Shown here: positions 34,229 to 43,239 of the stretch, piece after piece | Layout: each line of letters starts with the position of its first letter | How positions within the stretch are numbered: the first letter of the stretch is position 1 | Source: Solirhodobacter olei | Lineage (GTDB): Bacteria; Pseudomonadota; Alphaproteobacteria; Rhodobacterales; Rhodobacteraceae | NCBI RefSeq assembly: GCF_004010155.1 | Contig: NZ_RRYH01000028.1 | Coordinates: forward strand, 1 to 64,000 | Length of the DNA: 64,000 bases | Direction of reading: 5' to 3' | The notes under the pieces: model-generated | What the model was told of the DNA's origin: nothing | Seen by the model: the letters and a program-made list of their open reading frames with translations, nothing else | The model's database searches: none | Program-made: the position numbers and the translations under genes

Positions 34229-34585
34229 GTTTATCTCCCGTTGAAGGGCGTTTCCGAGACGAATGGGCATTTGCACGGCTCGCCCCCCAGAAATACCGGG
34301 CGGAGGCCGAACTTTAGCCGTGCCTGGAAGCGCATTTATCCAGATTGAAGGTCAGATATTTCCCGGAATCGGTATCCGGATAGCTCCGTGAACCGTTTCC
34401 GATATTCCAGCTTAGTCTCGGCTTCTTTGGCCAGGACCGATTTCAATGATGCGCCTGATTCGGGGAAATTTCATGATCCATTTTGGCTATTGGATTAAAT
34501 GGCTAAAGGAGAATAGGCCGCGCCTCCAGCTCGAAGCAACCTCGCCGGACTTGGATGGCGATACTGCTGGGTCCGACATCGAGAT
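34229..34585. other. Promoter region and end of the luxR gene side, no gene supported
   Basis: About 350 bp with visibly lower GC than the flanks. It must hold the promoter of the small secreted gene at 34228 and the end of the luxR transcript. An open frame from 34446 overlaps the luxR gene on the other strand and is not supported. Confidence 0.4.
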
Positions 34586-35695
34586 CTATAAGTCGACGAT
34601 ACCCGGCGGCGCTTCCTCCGTGGCACTCTTCACCGCGAGAACGAGATCGACTTGGCGATGGGTCTCGGTCTTCGACATGGCCGATTTGATCTGGTTGCGG
34701 ACTGTGTTGACACTGGTTGCCCGCTCATCCGCGATCTCTTGAGGTGTCTTGCCGTTTCCAAGCGCCATCACCACCGCATATTCACTTCCGCTCAACCCAA
34801 GGTCTTGGACGGATGGAATGTGATGTCTCGCTTCAGAGACGATGATGAGCTTGGAGCGCCGGTCCACGTTCAGCAATGTGCCGAACGGAGAAAACCCCAG
34901 CACGGAGGGGGTGAAGTCGACGCAGCGCATAATCCACTGGTGATTGCCTGCGCGGATGCGCGTTGCACGGTCGGGCTTTCCCTCGATATGACACCCGTCG
35001 CGCAACCGGACCTGGCCCGCGTTATTCTCGCAAAAGAGTAATCCTTGGGTCAAAATCAACCGGGCCGCCCGGTTTGCAAAGAGCAAACGGCGATCGTCGC
35101 TGACCGCGAAGACGGCAGCTCCGGAGTTGAACTCGTCATCCGTGAGCATCCGCTCGATGCGAAGTCCGTCCAGGCTTCGGCTGATTTCCAACGCTTGCTG
35201 AAGGGAGCCAATGAGTGGTGTAAGAAGACCTTCCCATGCCGGATCGAGATCATCACCCTGCTTGTCCGGAACATCCGCCCCAAGAAAGATGAGCCTCTCC
35301 GGATCGTTGAAGAGAACGACCCCTCCGCCCCGGTGCGACAGTTTCTGTGGTCGCATCCAGTCGTTGTAAAACTCGCTCGCGAAAAGCTCATCGAGTTGAA
35401 AAACCTGTCTCGAAAAGACAAACCTTCCGGGTGTCAGGGCCTTAATCCAGTTGATCCTCGGATTTATCTGAGCATAGTATTCCTGATAGGATGCCATTCT
35501 CTCTGGATCGTAGAGCGACGTAACAGCTTGAATGCCCTTATTCGTTCGGGTGTCATGTCCGATAATGTGCGCATGGGCGCCGCCGGATTCGGACGCAAAG
35601 GCTTCGGCGACATCCAACCACAGCTCCGGATTGAGAGCGGCGGCAAAGATAAGAGCCGACAGTCGGCTATATGTGCCCAGACACAATGACCCCAT
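34586..35695 (-). CDS. LuxR-type (helix-turn-helix) transcriptional regulator
   Basis: A 369-residue regulator. Residues 300-355 form a LuxR/GerE helix-turn-helix (LGLSGSEYAVVMALGNGKTP, then QEIADERATSVNTVRNQIKS). The N-terminal 300 residues are a sensor region with a PAS-like part near residues 190-260 (DDEFNSGAAVFAVSDDRRLL); it does not look like an autoinducer-binding LuxR domain. ATG 35695 has AGGGGG upstream. It lies between two paralogous secreted-protein genes on the same strand and may regulate them. A hairpin-forming repeat sits 59 bp upstream. Signal unknown. Confidence 0.8.
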   Translation of the reverse strand: MGSLCLGTYSRLSALIFAAALNPELWLDVAEAFASESGGAHAHIIGHDTRTNKGIQAVTSLYDPERMASYQEYYAQINPRINWIKALTPGRFVFSRQVFQLDELFASEFYNDWMRPQKLSHRGGGVVLFNDPERLIFLGADVPDKQGDDLDPAWEGLLTPLIGSLQQALEISRSLDGLRIERMLTDDEFNSGAAVFAVSDDRRLLFANRAARLILTQGLLFCENNAGQVRLRDGCHIEGKPDRATRIRAGNHQWIMRCVDFTPSVLGFSPFGTLLNVDRRSKLIIVSEARHHIPSVQDLGLSGSEYAVVMALGNGKTPQEIADERATSVNTVRNQIKSAMSKTETHRQVDLVLAVKSATEEAPPGIVDL

Positions 35696-35753
35696 GGCAG
35701 ATGCCCCCTGCCAACTCGCTCATCGTCTCACGAGAAGGGAAATCGGTCAACCT

Positions 35754-35788
35754 CCGGGGTAGCACCGCCGATTGCGGTACCACCCCGG
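35754..35788. promoter_or_regulatory. Nested inverted repeat upstream of the luxR gene
   Basis: Outer arms CCGGGGT (35754-35760) and ACCCCGG (35782-35788), inner arms ACCGC (35764-35768) and GCGGT (35774-35778), all perfectly complementary and symmetric. It lies 59 bp before the luxR start and 100 bp after the secreted gene's stop. It may be a LuxR-type operator or a terminator; no T-run follows. Confidence 0.5.
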
Positions 35789-35888
35789 CGGTTCGCCGCC
35801 CTTCGCTGGTGGGGACAGGGAAGGCGACGGGTCGGTGAATGACGAAGACGTTGCGCACGAGGAGCGCCATGTGCCCGGGGCCGCCGGG

Positions 35889-36260
35889 TTATTTCAGCGA
35901 CCAGGTGTGCTTCAACGCCTTCCCGTTGTAATAGAGTTGCAGGGTGCTGGCGTCGACCTGCTGCACCTTGTAGCAGACGTGGCCCCAGCCGCCGTTCTCG
36001 CACCACAAATTGCCCTGAACATACCAGGCTTCCTCGAAGGGATGGTTGTGATAGGTTCCGGCAGCCTTGCCCATGCGTCCGCCAGGGCCGTAGTTTGTCA
36101 CGAACTTGGTTCCATCCTCGGCGAGACCGCTGACGGTATGGCCGGGCAACATCGACAAGAGCTGGGCCTGACTGAGATAGCTTGCGGCGAAGCCGGGCGT
36201 CGCCAGGTTGAGTCCAATGACCAGAACAGACAATGAATGAGCGGCTTTGGGAATTGACAT
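35889..36260 (-). CDS. Small secreted protein, paralogue B (DUF995-like)
   Basis: A 123-residue exported protein: signal peptide with LSVLVIGLNLATPGFA, mature start ASYLSQAQLLSMLPGHTVSG, and AWYVQGNLWCENGGWGHVCY, then KVQQVDASTLQLYYNGKALK. It matches paralogue A over nearly its whole mature length, including both cysteines, and even the 5' leaders share CTCCCGTT (minus-strand reading AACGGGAG), so the two arose by gene duplication. ATG 36260 has GGGAGG upstream. Function unknown; an exported binding or defence protein is possible. Confidence 0.75.
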   Translation of the reverse strand: MSIPKAAHSLSVLVIGLNLATPGFAASYLSQAQLLSMLPGHTVSGLAEDGTKFVTNYGPGGRMGKAAGTYHNHPFEEAWYVQGNLWCENGGWGHVCYKVQQVDASTLQLYYNGKALKHTWSLK

Positions 36261-36664
36261 GTTTGACCTCCCGTTTAACGCGATCCCAATAAAACAGGGA
36301 GCAGAAAAGGGCATCTAATTTGGTCTTTTGCAGGCCCATATCGCAGCCGGATAACTCTGATGCACGCACCAACAACATCCATCGGGGAATACCAAAATAG
36401 CACCGACCAAAGAGGGAGTTAAATTTCTGTCTTGAACTGTCTTCGAATATTCTACCACCGACACCTTTCCGCGATGACCGACCGTGATAGGGCCATGTTT
36501 CACGATTATCACGGGCCTGCCTGAACGTCATGATCCATATGGACTATGTGAGCAAGAGCGGCCAGCGTGGGTCTTGCATCCGTGTGAGCATTCCAGATCA
36601 ATCATGCATGAATGGCTTGCGGCCAAGCCTGCTGCTCGAGCGGAATGAAAATATCGGTCGAGTC
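36261..36664. other. Intergenic region between paralogues B and C
   Basis: About 400 bp, visibly AT-richer than most of the window. It should hold the promoter of paralogue B. Open frames are short and unconvincing, and I see no clear operator or terminator. Confidence 0.4.
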
Positions 36665-37048
36665 CTACCAGGAATTCATCCCAAGATCCTTGCTGCCTTG
36701 GAACGCCTCGACGGATGTCGGCGAAAGCATGCACCAGGTTTCGCAGACCTGCTTATGCGCGCTGCGCCCACCTTCCCAGGTTCGGCAGAACTTGTTGTCG
36801 GCAACATGCCATTTACCCGAGATGCCATAGTTATGACCACCTATGGTTATGTAGCCCGAGGCCGTTCCGTTCCCGCGGATACTGAGACGGCCCAGGACCC
36901 CGGTATCCGGCTTCCCAAGGTGGAGGGTGACGCCATTGGAAGTCAGGCGCTTCAACTGTGCCGTCGTCATCTGTCGGCAGGGGGTTGCCGATGCTTCCAC
37001 CGCGAAAATCATCATTATCGATGCGGCAGCCGCTTTGAAAAGGACCAT
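36665..37048 (-). CDS. Small secreted protein, paralogue C (DUF995-like)
   Basis: A 127-residue exported protein with signal MVLFKAAAASIMMIFAVEA, mature start near SATPCRQMTTAQLKRLTSNG. It keeps the family skeleton: a helix with QLKRL near the start, a Gly-rich middle, GKWHVADNKFCRTWEGG, VCETW and a C-terminal LSPTSVEAFQGSKD. It is more distant from A and B than they are from each other. ATG 37048 has AGAGGAAA upstream. Function unknown. Confidence 0.7.
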   Translation of the reverse strand: MVLFKAAAASIMMIFAVEASATPCRQMTTAQLKRLTSNGVTLHLGKPDTGVLGRLSIRGNGTASGYITIGGHNYGISGKWHVADNKFCRTWEGGRSAHKQVCETWCMLSPTSVEAFQGSKDLGMNSW

Positions 37049-37600
37049 GATGGTTTCCTCTTGTCAGAGGGTAACTCGTCGATCTCGCCAGCCGAACTCA
37101 ATGCGTTCCCATGCAGGCTCAATGTCGTCCTCTGAAGCATACGTCATCTCGTTGATCGTGGCATGACCAATTTGGGCTATGCGACAGACTATCGATCTAC
37201 ATCGAGGCCATCGAAATTAATGATCTGAATCTTCAACACGGAAAGATCGATCGAACTCAAAATTTCAATATCCAACGGTCCGAGGCGTTGTTATGACCCG
37301 CTTAAACGGCAGCGGCGATTTCGCCCTTTTTGTGCCTTGCTATGGGGGTAGCGCGGTTAGCCTTCGCGCCAAGCGTGGTGGGCAGCTCTTGGAGCTCTGC
37401 AATGCAGCGTCAAATCCTCGGTTGTAGGTCCGCAACAGGTCGGGGAGCGGCCACGTCTTCTATGCGTTGGCCGGGTCATAAGCCGTGCTGAGGTTCTTCT
37501 GGGCGACGTGATTTGCTATAATCCCAAACGAGTCTCGCACAGGCGGCGGGCGCCGGATCGTGACAGCCATCACGTTGGGCCTCGATATCCGGGAGGGGGC
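37049..37600. other. About 550 bp without a supported gene
   Basis: The left 250 bp is AT-rich for this genome and holds the promoter of paralogue C. Near 37330-37430 the minus strand shows a short protein-like stretch (IAELQELPTTLGAKANRATP) with a stop but no start; it could be the end of a lost gene. No structure RNA or terminator was recognised. Confidence 0.4.
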
Positions 37601-38212
37601 ATGCAAGACCTGAATTTCATGTATTTCTTCGGAAGTGGTTATGCCTACTTGTCGGTGATGCGGATCGATGCCTTGGCAAAGGCATCAGGGGTGACCGTCC
37701 ATTGGCGACCATTCAGCGTCCGCACCCTTATGATCGAGCAGAAAAACCCTCTCCGGAGCCAGAAGGAGAAACTGCGCTACATCTGGCGCGATATTGAGCG
37801 CCGGGCGGCTCAGCACGGAGTGCCATTCGTTGCGCCGCCGGTGTGGCCAACCGATCCTGAGGAACTTGCGAACCGGGTTGGTGTGGTCGCGATGATTGAA
37901 GGCTGGTGCTCCGAATACACCCGTGCAAGCTTCTCCTCCTGGTATCTCGAAGGCAAGCCTCTGGGAGATCCCGATGCGCTCACGCATATCCTTGTTGGCC
38001 TTGATAAGGATCCCGAGATGGTCTTGCGCAAGGCCGGAAGTGACGAGGTTTGCGAGCGCTATGCGTCGGAAACAGATTTTGTCCGTGGCCTCGGTGGATT
38101 TGGCTCGCCGACTTTCGTCGTCGGCGAAGAAGTGTTCTGGGGCGACGACCGCCTCGAAGAGGCAATTGCTTGGGCAGCCGGGCAGCATCCAGCTCAGCTG
38201 GTGAAGGAGTGA
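37601..38212 (+). CDS. DsbA-family 2-hydroxychromene-2-carboxylate isomerase-like protein
   Basis: A 203-residue member of the thioredoxin-fold HCCA isomerase family, which uses glutathione in the breakdown of polycyclic aromatic compounds. Family marks: FMYFFGSGYAYLSVMRIDAL at the N-terminus (strand then the Ser/Gly-Tyr motif), VHWRPFSVRTLMIEQ, and the cis-Pro region GGFGSPTFVVGEEVFWGDDR followed by LEEAI. ATG 37601 has GGGAGGG upstream. It stands alone, upstream of the nitrate cluster and with no clear link to it. The natural substrate is unknown. Confidence 0.83.
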   Translation: MQDLNFMYFFGSGYAYLSVMRIDALAKASGVTVHWRPFSVRTLMIEQKNPLRSQKEKLRYIWRDIERRAAQHGVPFVAPPVWPTDPEELANRVGVVAMIEGWCSEYTRASFSSWYLEGKPLGDPDALTHILVGLDKDPEMVLRKAGSDEVCERYASETDFVRGLGGFGSPTFVVGEEVFWGDDRLEEAIAWAAGQHPAQLVKE

Positions 38213-38776
38213 AGGGAACCGCTCCTGTCGCGGAGGCCTCCAGCACTGCCATCGGCATGCTGCAGGCCGCACATATGGCCGCTGCGGAGATCTTGAGAGG
38301 TGGCTTTGCCCCGTTCCCCGGTGACCGCAAAGGGCCGCCCATGTCGTGCGGCCCGGTCGATCAGATATCTACCGCCTCGGCAGGGGCCAGCGCATCCTCA
38401 AGTTCCTCGCCGAGGTGCTGCCAATAGCAGCGCTGCGCAGGATCTCTCAAGGCACTGCTCGTGGGAATGGCCGGGGGGCGCCCCGGCCCAGTCGAGCGGA
38501 GAGACCTTGGCAGCGGCGCGGAAGGCCTACGGTCTCTCGGGGCAATTCCAACTGGTGCCATAAAATACGGCGGTTCGCTCGACATCTGGTCAGGGGCCCT
38601 CGCTCGAGTCAGCGCGTCTCAGATCGCCAATAAACCGAGCGCTCGACGTAAGGACCAAGCGCCGATTTGGTTGCCTAAAATATGTGCAGAGTGATGGTGG
38701 ATGGCTCGATCGACGCGTTACGGCTTGCACGGAACGAAGTCGCCCGAAACCAAAGGACGAACCGAGAGGTTGGGAA
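38213..38776. other. Region upstream of nasT, no gene supported
   Basis: About 560 bp. Several frames are open, but none has a start site and recognisable pattern. The part near 38640-38776 should carry the nasT promoter; a TAAAAT-like -10 occurs near 38674, but I cannot fix a -35. Confidence 0.4.
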
Positions 38777-39361
38777 GTGGACCAAGGCCTTTCCATCGTA
38801 GTGGTCGAGAAAGACCGTGAGAGGGCGATGTTGATCGTTGACAGCCTGCGTGAAGCGGGCGGCCACGATATCTATGTTATTTCCGAGGAATCACGCCTTG
38901 CTCGCCGCATCTCCGAGCGCCGGCCCGACCTCGTTCTGATCGACCTCACCAGCCCCTCGCGCGACGTGCTGGAGGAACTGACCCTTGCCTCCGGTCCGAT
39001 GGACCGGCCCGTGGCCATGTTCGTCGACCGCTCAGACGAGGGCCTTGCCCAGGCCGCGATCGAGGCCGGGGTCTCCGCCTATGTCGTCGACGGGCTCCGC
39101 GCCGACCGGATCAAGCCGATCCTCGATGCCGCGATCACCCGCTTCCACATGTTCCACCGCATGCGATCGGAGCTCGCCGCCACCAAGGCTGCGCTGGAGG
39201 AACGCAAGATCATTGACCGCGCCAAAGGCCTTTTGATGCGCGCCCGCGGTATCGACGAGGACGCGGCCTACGCACTCCTGCGCAAGACCGCGATGGATCA
39301 GGGCCGCAAGATCGCCGATGTCGCAAATGCCCTTGTCACCGCCGCGGCACTGTTGAAATGA
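38777..39361 (+). CDS. nasT: NasT, ANTAR-domain nitrate/nitrite response regulator
   Basis: A 194-residue antiterminator. The N-terminal 125 residues are a receiver-like domain (LSIVVVEKDRERAMLIVDSL, then LVLIDLTSPSRDVLEEL). The C-terminal ANTAR domain (LEERKIIDRAKGLLMRARGI, then DEDAAYALLRKTAMDQGRKI) binds RNA hairpins and prevents termination. The start is GTG 38777. It is 4-base-overlapped with nasS, and a terminator lies in the leader ahead of nrtA, the expected target. In the known NasTS system NasS holds NasT inactive until nitrate or nitrite binds. Confidence 0.92.
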   Translation: MDQGLSIVVVEKDRERAMLIVDSLREAGGHDIYVISEESRLARRISERRPDLVLIDLTSPSRDVLEELTLASGPMDRPVAMFVDRSDEGLAQAAIEAGVSAYVVDGLRADRIKPILDAAITRFHMFHRMRSELAATKAALEERKIIDRAKGLLMRARGIDEDAAYALLRKTAMDQGRKIADVANALVTAAALLK

Positions 39362-40536
39362 GCGGGGTGGTGCTTCCCCTCGGGTTCATCCCGCTGGTCG
39401 ATGCCGCGCCGCTCATCGTTGCGCAGGAGCTGGGTTTCGCCGAGGAGGAACGTCTCACCTTCGAGCTCCGTCGCGCCGCCTCCTGGTCGATGCTGCGCGA
39501 CATGCTGAGCTTCGGGCAGGTCGCGGCGGCGCATATGCTTGCGCCCGTGCCGGTGGCGACGGCGCTTGGCCTCGGCGGCGGGGCAGGGCAGCTCGACGCG
39601 CTGCAGGTCCTCTCGGTCAACGGCAATGTCATCGGCGTCTCCCGCGCGCTTGCCGCGCGGATGCGGGAGGCGGGCCATGGCTTCGACTTCGCCGATGCCG
39701 CGGCAGCCGGCCGCGCGCTCATCGCCGCGGCGGGGGAGGGGCTCCGGATCGGCGTGCCCTTCCCGTTTTCGATGCATGCCGAGCTTCTCTACTACTGGCT
39801 CGGCGCGCTCGGCTTCCGTGTCCCGCAGGACCTTGCCGTGCGCACCGTGCCGCCACCGCAGATGGCCGCGGCGCTGGCCACCGACGAGATCGACGCCTTC
39901 TGCGTTGGCGAGCCCTGGGGCTCCATCGCAGTGGCAACCGGGGCGGGGGACCTGCTGCTCCCGGGCTCGGCGATCTGGTCCTTCGCGCCGGAAAAGGTCC
40001 TCGCCACCCGGCACGACTGGGCCGAGCGCGAGCCCGAGGTCGCCGGCCGCCTGATGCGGGCGATCTGGCGGGCGGGGCGCTGGCTCGGCGATCCAGCCAA
40101 CCGCATCACCGCCTCCGAAATCCTCGCACGCCCGCAGTACCTGGACCTGCCCGCCGAGGTGCCGGAGCGCGGGCTTGCCGGCGATCTGGTGATCTCTCCC
40201 GAGGGGGCGGAGGCGCAGGTGCCGGGGTTCCTCGAGTTCCACGCCGGCCTCGCGGCCTTCCCCTGGAGGAGCCAGGCCGCCTGGATCGGCGCGCGCATGG
40301 CCGCCCGCCTCGGCCTCGACCGGAACGAGGCGCTGGAGGCCGCCCGCGCCGTCTTTCGTTCCGACCTCTACCGCCGCAACCTCGCCGGCGCGGGGGCGGA
40401 GATGCCCGCGACATCGGACAAGGTGGAGGGCGGGGCGGAGGCGCCCATCCTCGCCGCAGGCGGCGCCTCGGGCGTGATTCTGCCGCGCAACCGATTCTTC
40501 GATGGCGGAATATTCGACCCGGCTCCCGGAAGTTGA
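39358..40536 (+). CDS. nasS: NasS, cytoplasmic nitrate sensor (NrtA-like)
   Basis: A 392-residue protein of the CmpA/NrtA family without signal peptide, so it stays in the cytoplasm. Shared patterns with NrtA below: LGFIPLVDAAPLIVAQELGF, QVAAAHMLAPVPVATALGLG, VPFPFSMHAELLYYWLGALG and TVPPPQMAAALATDEIDAFC followed by VGEPWGS. It binds nitrate or nitrite and releases NasT. Start ATG 39358 overlaps the nasT stop. The C-terminal 40 residues (after DLYRRNLAG) are extra and low in complexity. Confidence 0.9.
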   Translation: MSGVVLPLGFIPLVDAAPLIVAQELGFAEEERLTFELRRAASWSMLRDMLSFGQVAAAHMLAPVPVATALGLGGGAGQLDALQVLSVNGNVIGVSRALAARMREAGHGFDFADAAAAGRALIAAAGEGLRIGVPFPFSMHAELLYYWLGALGFRVPQDLAVRTVPPPQMAAALATDEIDAFCVGEPWGSIAVATGAGDLLLPGSAIWSFAPEKVLATRHDWAEREPEVAGRLMRAIWRAGRWLGDPANRITASEILARPQYLDLPAEVPERGLAGDLVISPEGAEAQVPGFLEFHAGLAAFPWRSQAAWIGARMAARLGLDRNEALEAARAVFRSDLYRRNLAGAGAEMPATSDKVEGGAEAPILAAGGASGVILPRNRFFDGGIFDPAPGS

Positions 40537-40767
40537 TGCTTTTTCGGGCAGCCGCGCTGCGGCGCAGCGAAAATCACACGCCTCACCGCTGCAGCGTTTG
40601 ACCGGCACGCCCCGCCGGGCGATGGAAAGACACCGGGGCAGCGCCGCTCCGCCAAATTCCCAAATCCGCAGGGACCAGAGCAAAGCCGCTCGACCCGCCG
40701 CATCCGCGGCGTGTGTCGTCGGCTTTTTCGTATTTGCGGCCGCCGCCGCCTCGACAGGGAACCGGAC
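40537..40767 (+). promoter_or_regulatory. nas operon leader, likely NasT antitermination target
   Basis: The 231-bp gap between nasS and nrtA is rich in short GC stems (for example GCAGC-CGC-GCTGC at its start) and ends with an intrinsic terminator at 40682-40729, 38 bp before the nrtA start. This is the arrangement of leaders controlled by ANTAR proteins. I could not fix the two hexaloop hairpins that ANTAR domains bind; that needs folding. Confidence 0.7.
40682..40729 (+). terminator. Intrinsic terminator in the nas leader
   Basis: AAAGCCG (40682-40688) pairs with CGGCTTT (40120-based outer arm at 40720-40726), and inside it CGCCGC (40696-40701) pairs with GCGGCG (40706-40711) around ATCC. 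The stem ends in a run of T at 40724-40728. It stands between nasS and nrtA, so it must be read through for the operon to be expressed. Confidence 0.75.
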
Positions 40768-42129
40768 ATGAAACTGTTCACCGCCGCCCTCGCCGCCTCC
40801 TTGGCCTTCGCCACCACGACCCGGGCCGACATGCTCGATGTCGAGAAGGACACGCTGAAGATCGGCTTCATCAAGCTCACCGACATGGCGCCGCTGGCCA
40901 TCGCCAAGGAGAAGCACTTCTTCGAGGACGAGGGCCTCTACGTCACCCTGGTGCCGCAGGCGAACTGGAAGGTGCTTCTGGACGGCGTGATTTCCGGCCA
41001 GCTCGACGGGGCGCATATGCTGGCAGGCCAGCCGCTCGCCGCGACCATTGGCTACGGCACCAAGGCGCATATCATCACGCCCTTTTCGATGGACCTGAAC
41101 GGCAACGCAATCACGGTCTCGAACGACATCTGGAAGCAGATGCTGCCGAACATCCCGAAAGGGGCGGACGGCAAGCCGGTCCACCCGATCTCGGCCGAGG
41201 CGCTGAAGCCGATCGTCGCCAAGTACCGGGCTGAGGGCAAACCCTTCAACATGGGCATGGTCTTCCCAGTCTCCTCGCACAATTACCAGCTCCGCTACTG
41301 GCTCGCCGCCTCCGGCATCCAGCCCGGCTTCTACAGCCCCGACGACGCGACAGGCACGATCGACGCGCAGGTCCTCCTTTCCGTCACGCCCCCACCGCAG
41401 ATGCCCTCCACGCTCGAGGCCGGCACGATCTACGGCTATTGCGTGGGCGAGCCCTGGAACGAGGCAGCGGTGGCCAAGGGCATCGGCGTGCCGGTCGTGA
41501 CCTCCTACGAGATTTGGAAGAACAACCCCGAGAAGGTCTTCGGCGTCACCGCGGAATTTGCCAAGAAATACCCCAACACCACGCTGGCGCTGACCAAGGC
41601 GCTGATCCGCGCCGCGATCTGGCTCGACGAGGACAACGGCAAGAACCGCGCCGCCGCGGTCAAGATCCTGTCGGAGCCGCAATATGTCGGCGCCGACGCC
41701 TCGGTGATCGCCAATTCGATGACAGGCACCTTCGAATACGAGAAGGGCGACAAGCGGAAGATGCCGGATTTCAACGTCTTCTTCCGACATGACGCGACCT
41801 ATCCCTATTACTCGGACGCGATCTGGTACCTCACCCAGATGCGCCGCTGGGGCCAGATCCCCGTCGGCCATCCCGACAGCTGGTACAAGGATGTCGCGAA
41901 AGAGGTCTACCGGCCCGACATCTACCTCAAGGCCGCGAAGATGCTGGTCGACGAGGGCGAGGCCAAGGCCTCCGACTTCCCCTGGATGACCGATGGCTAC
42001 AAGCCCCCAACCTCCGACTTCATAGACCACGTCACCTACGACGGCACTCACCCCAACGCCTATATCGACAGCCTCAAGATCGGGCTCAAAGACAACCAGA
42101 CCGTCACCGACGGCAAGGTTACCAACTGA
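40768..42129 (+). CDS. nrtA: Nitrate ABC transporter substrate-binding protein NrtA
   Basis: A 453-residue periplasmic protein of the CmpA/NrtA family. A signal peptide ([20 protein letters not shown]) exports it. Then come [40 protein letters not shown], the nitrate-site region [20 protein letters not shown] and [20 protein letters not shown] followed by CVGEPWNE. The C-terminal half is longer than in NasS. ATG 40768 has AGGGAA upstream. First gene after the leader terminator; it feeds nitrate to NrtB and the double ATPase. Confidence 0.92.
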   Translation: MKLFTAALAASLAFATTTRADMLDVEKDTLKIGFIKLTDMAPLAIAKEKHFFEDEGLYVTLVPQANWKVLLDGVISGQLDGAHMLAGQPLAATIGYGTKAHIITPFSMDLNGNAITVSNDIWKQMLPNIPKGADGKPVHPISAEALKPIVAKYRAEGKPFNMGMVFPVSSHNYQLRYWLAASGIQPGFYSPDDATGTIDAQVLLSVTPPPQMPSTLEAGTIYGYCVGEPWNEAAVAKGIGVPVVTSYEIWKNNPEKVFGVTAEFAKKYPNTTLALTKALIRAAIWLDEDNGKNRAAAVKILSEPQYVGADASVIANSMTGTFEYEKGDKRKMPDFNVFFRHDATYPYYSDAIWYLTQMRRWGQIPVGHPDSWYKDVAKEVYRPDIYLKAAKMLVDEGEAKASDFPWMTDGYKPPTSDFIDHVTYDGTHPNAYIDSLKIGLKDNQTVTDGKVTN

Positions 42130-42151
42130 CCACGGCATCGGAGGCCCAGAG

Positions 42152-43234
42152 ATGACCGCATTCGACCAGACAATCGACACGGCCGCCCTGAAGGAGGATC
42201 GCCGCGCGCGCCTCTTCACCCGGATCAGCGCGCTCGACGGCTGGTTCAAGCTTCTGGGCCTCGCCTGGATGACGCCGATCCTGCGCGCTCTCTCCGGCGA
42301 CAACCCGAGGGCGCAGGGGCGCGAGATCTTCCGCCTCCTCGGCGTGCCGCTTCTGGCGATCGGGGCGTTCCTCCTGCTCTGGGGCGTCCTCGCGCCCCAG
42401 GTGAAGACCTCGCTCGGCACCATCCCGGGGCCGGTCGCGGTTTGGGAGCAGGCGGTACAACTCAACGCCGAGGCCAATGCAGAGCACCTGAAGGCCAAGG
42501 CCTTCTACGCCCGCGAGGCGAAGCGCAACGCCCTGCTTGTTGCCGAAGGCAAGGCCGATCGGGTGCGCCACCACGTCTATGTCGGCACGCCCACCTATTA
42601 TGACCAGATCTTCACCTCGATCCGCACTGTCTTCTTCGGTTTCCTGCTGGCGACGCTGGTGGCGGTGCCGCTCGGCATCCTCTGTGGGCTGTCGGCCACG
42701 GCGAATGCCGCCTTCAATCCCCTGGTTCAGCTCTTCAAGCCGGTTTCACCGCTCGCGTGGCTGCCGATAGTGACCATGGTCGTCTCGGCGCTCTACACGA
42801 CGAACAACGGCTTTTTCCCCAAGTCTTTCCTGGTCTCGGCGATCACCGTCACGCTCTGCTCGCTCTGGCCGACACTGGTCAACACCGCGCTCGGCGTCGC
42901 CTCGATCGACCGTGACCTGGTGAACGTCGGCCGCGTCCTCAAGCTCTCCACCTGGCGGAGGATCACCAAGCTGGTGCTGCCCTCGGCGCTGCCCCTGATC
43001 TTCACGGGCATGCGCTTGTCGCTCGGGGTCGGCTGGATGGTCCTGATAGCGGCCGAGATGCTGGCGCAAAACCCCGGCCTGGGCAAATTCATCTGGGACG
43101 AGTTCCAGAACGGATCTTCGGACAGCCTTGCTCGGATCATGGTGGCGGTCCTGACCATCGGCCTGATCGGCTTCCTCCTCGACCGGCTGATGCTCGCGCT
43201 GCAATCGCTTTTCACCTTCTCCACACATCGGTGA
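42152..43234 (+). CDS. nrtB: Nitrate ABC transporter permease NrtB
   Basis: A 360-residue inner-membrane permease of the BPD_transp_1 type. A long N-terminal part (about 150 residues) with one hydrophobic segment (LLAIGAFLLLWGVLAPQV) precedes the transporter core. The ATPase-contact loop is GVASIDRDLVNVGRVLKLST, then WRRITKLVLPSALPLIFTGM. It follows nrtA by 22 bp; its stop is joined to the next gene. Works with NrtA and the fused ATPase to import nitrate. Confidence 0.9.
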   Translation: MTAFDQTIDTAALKEDRRARLFTRISALDGWFKLLGLAWMTPILRALSGDNPRAQGREIFRLLGVPLLAIGAFLLLWGVLAPQVKTSLGTIPGPVAVWEQAVQLNAEANAEHLKAKAFYAREAKRNALLVAEGKADRVRHHVYVGTPTYYDQIFTSIRTVFFGFLLATLVAVPLGILCGLSATANAAFNPLVQLFKPVSPLAWLPIVTMVVSALYTTNNGFFPKSFLVSAITVTLCSLWPTLVNTALGVASIDRDLVNVGRVLKLSTWRRITKLVLPSALPLIFTGMRLSLGVGWMVLIAAEMLAQNPGLGKFIWDEFQNGSSDSLARIMVAVLTIGLIGFLLDRLMLALQSLFTFSTHR

Positions 43235-43239
43235 GCGCC

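Noticed and set aside
39298-42498. 1066-codon open frame on the minus strand
   Set aside because: Antisense to nasS and nrtA; no start site and shadow-like composition.
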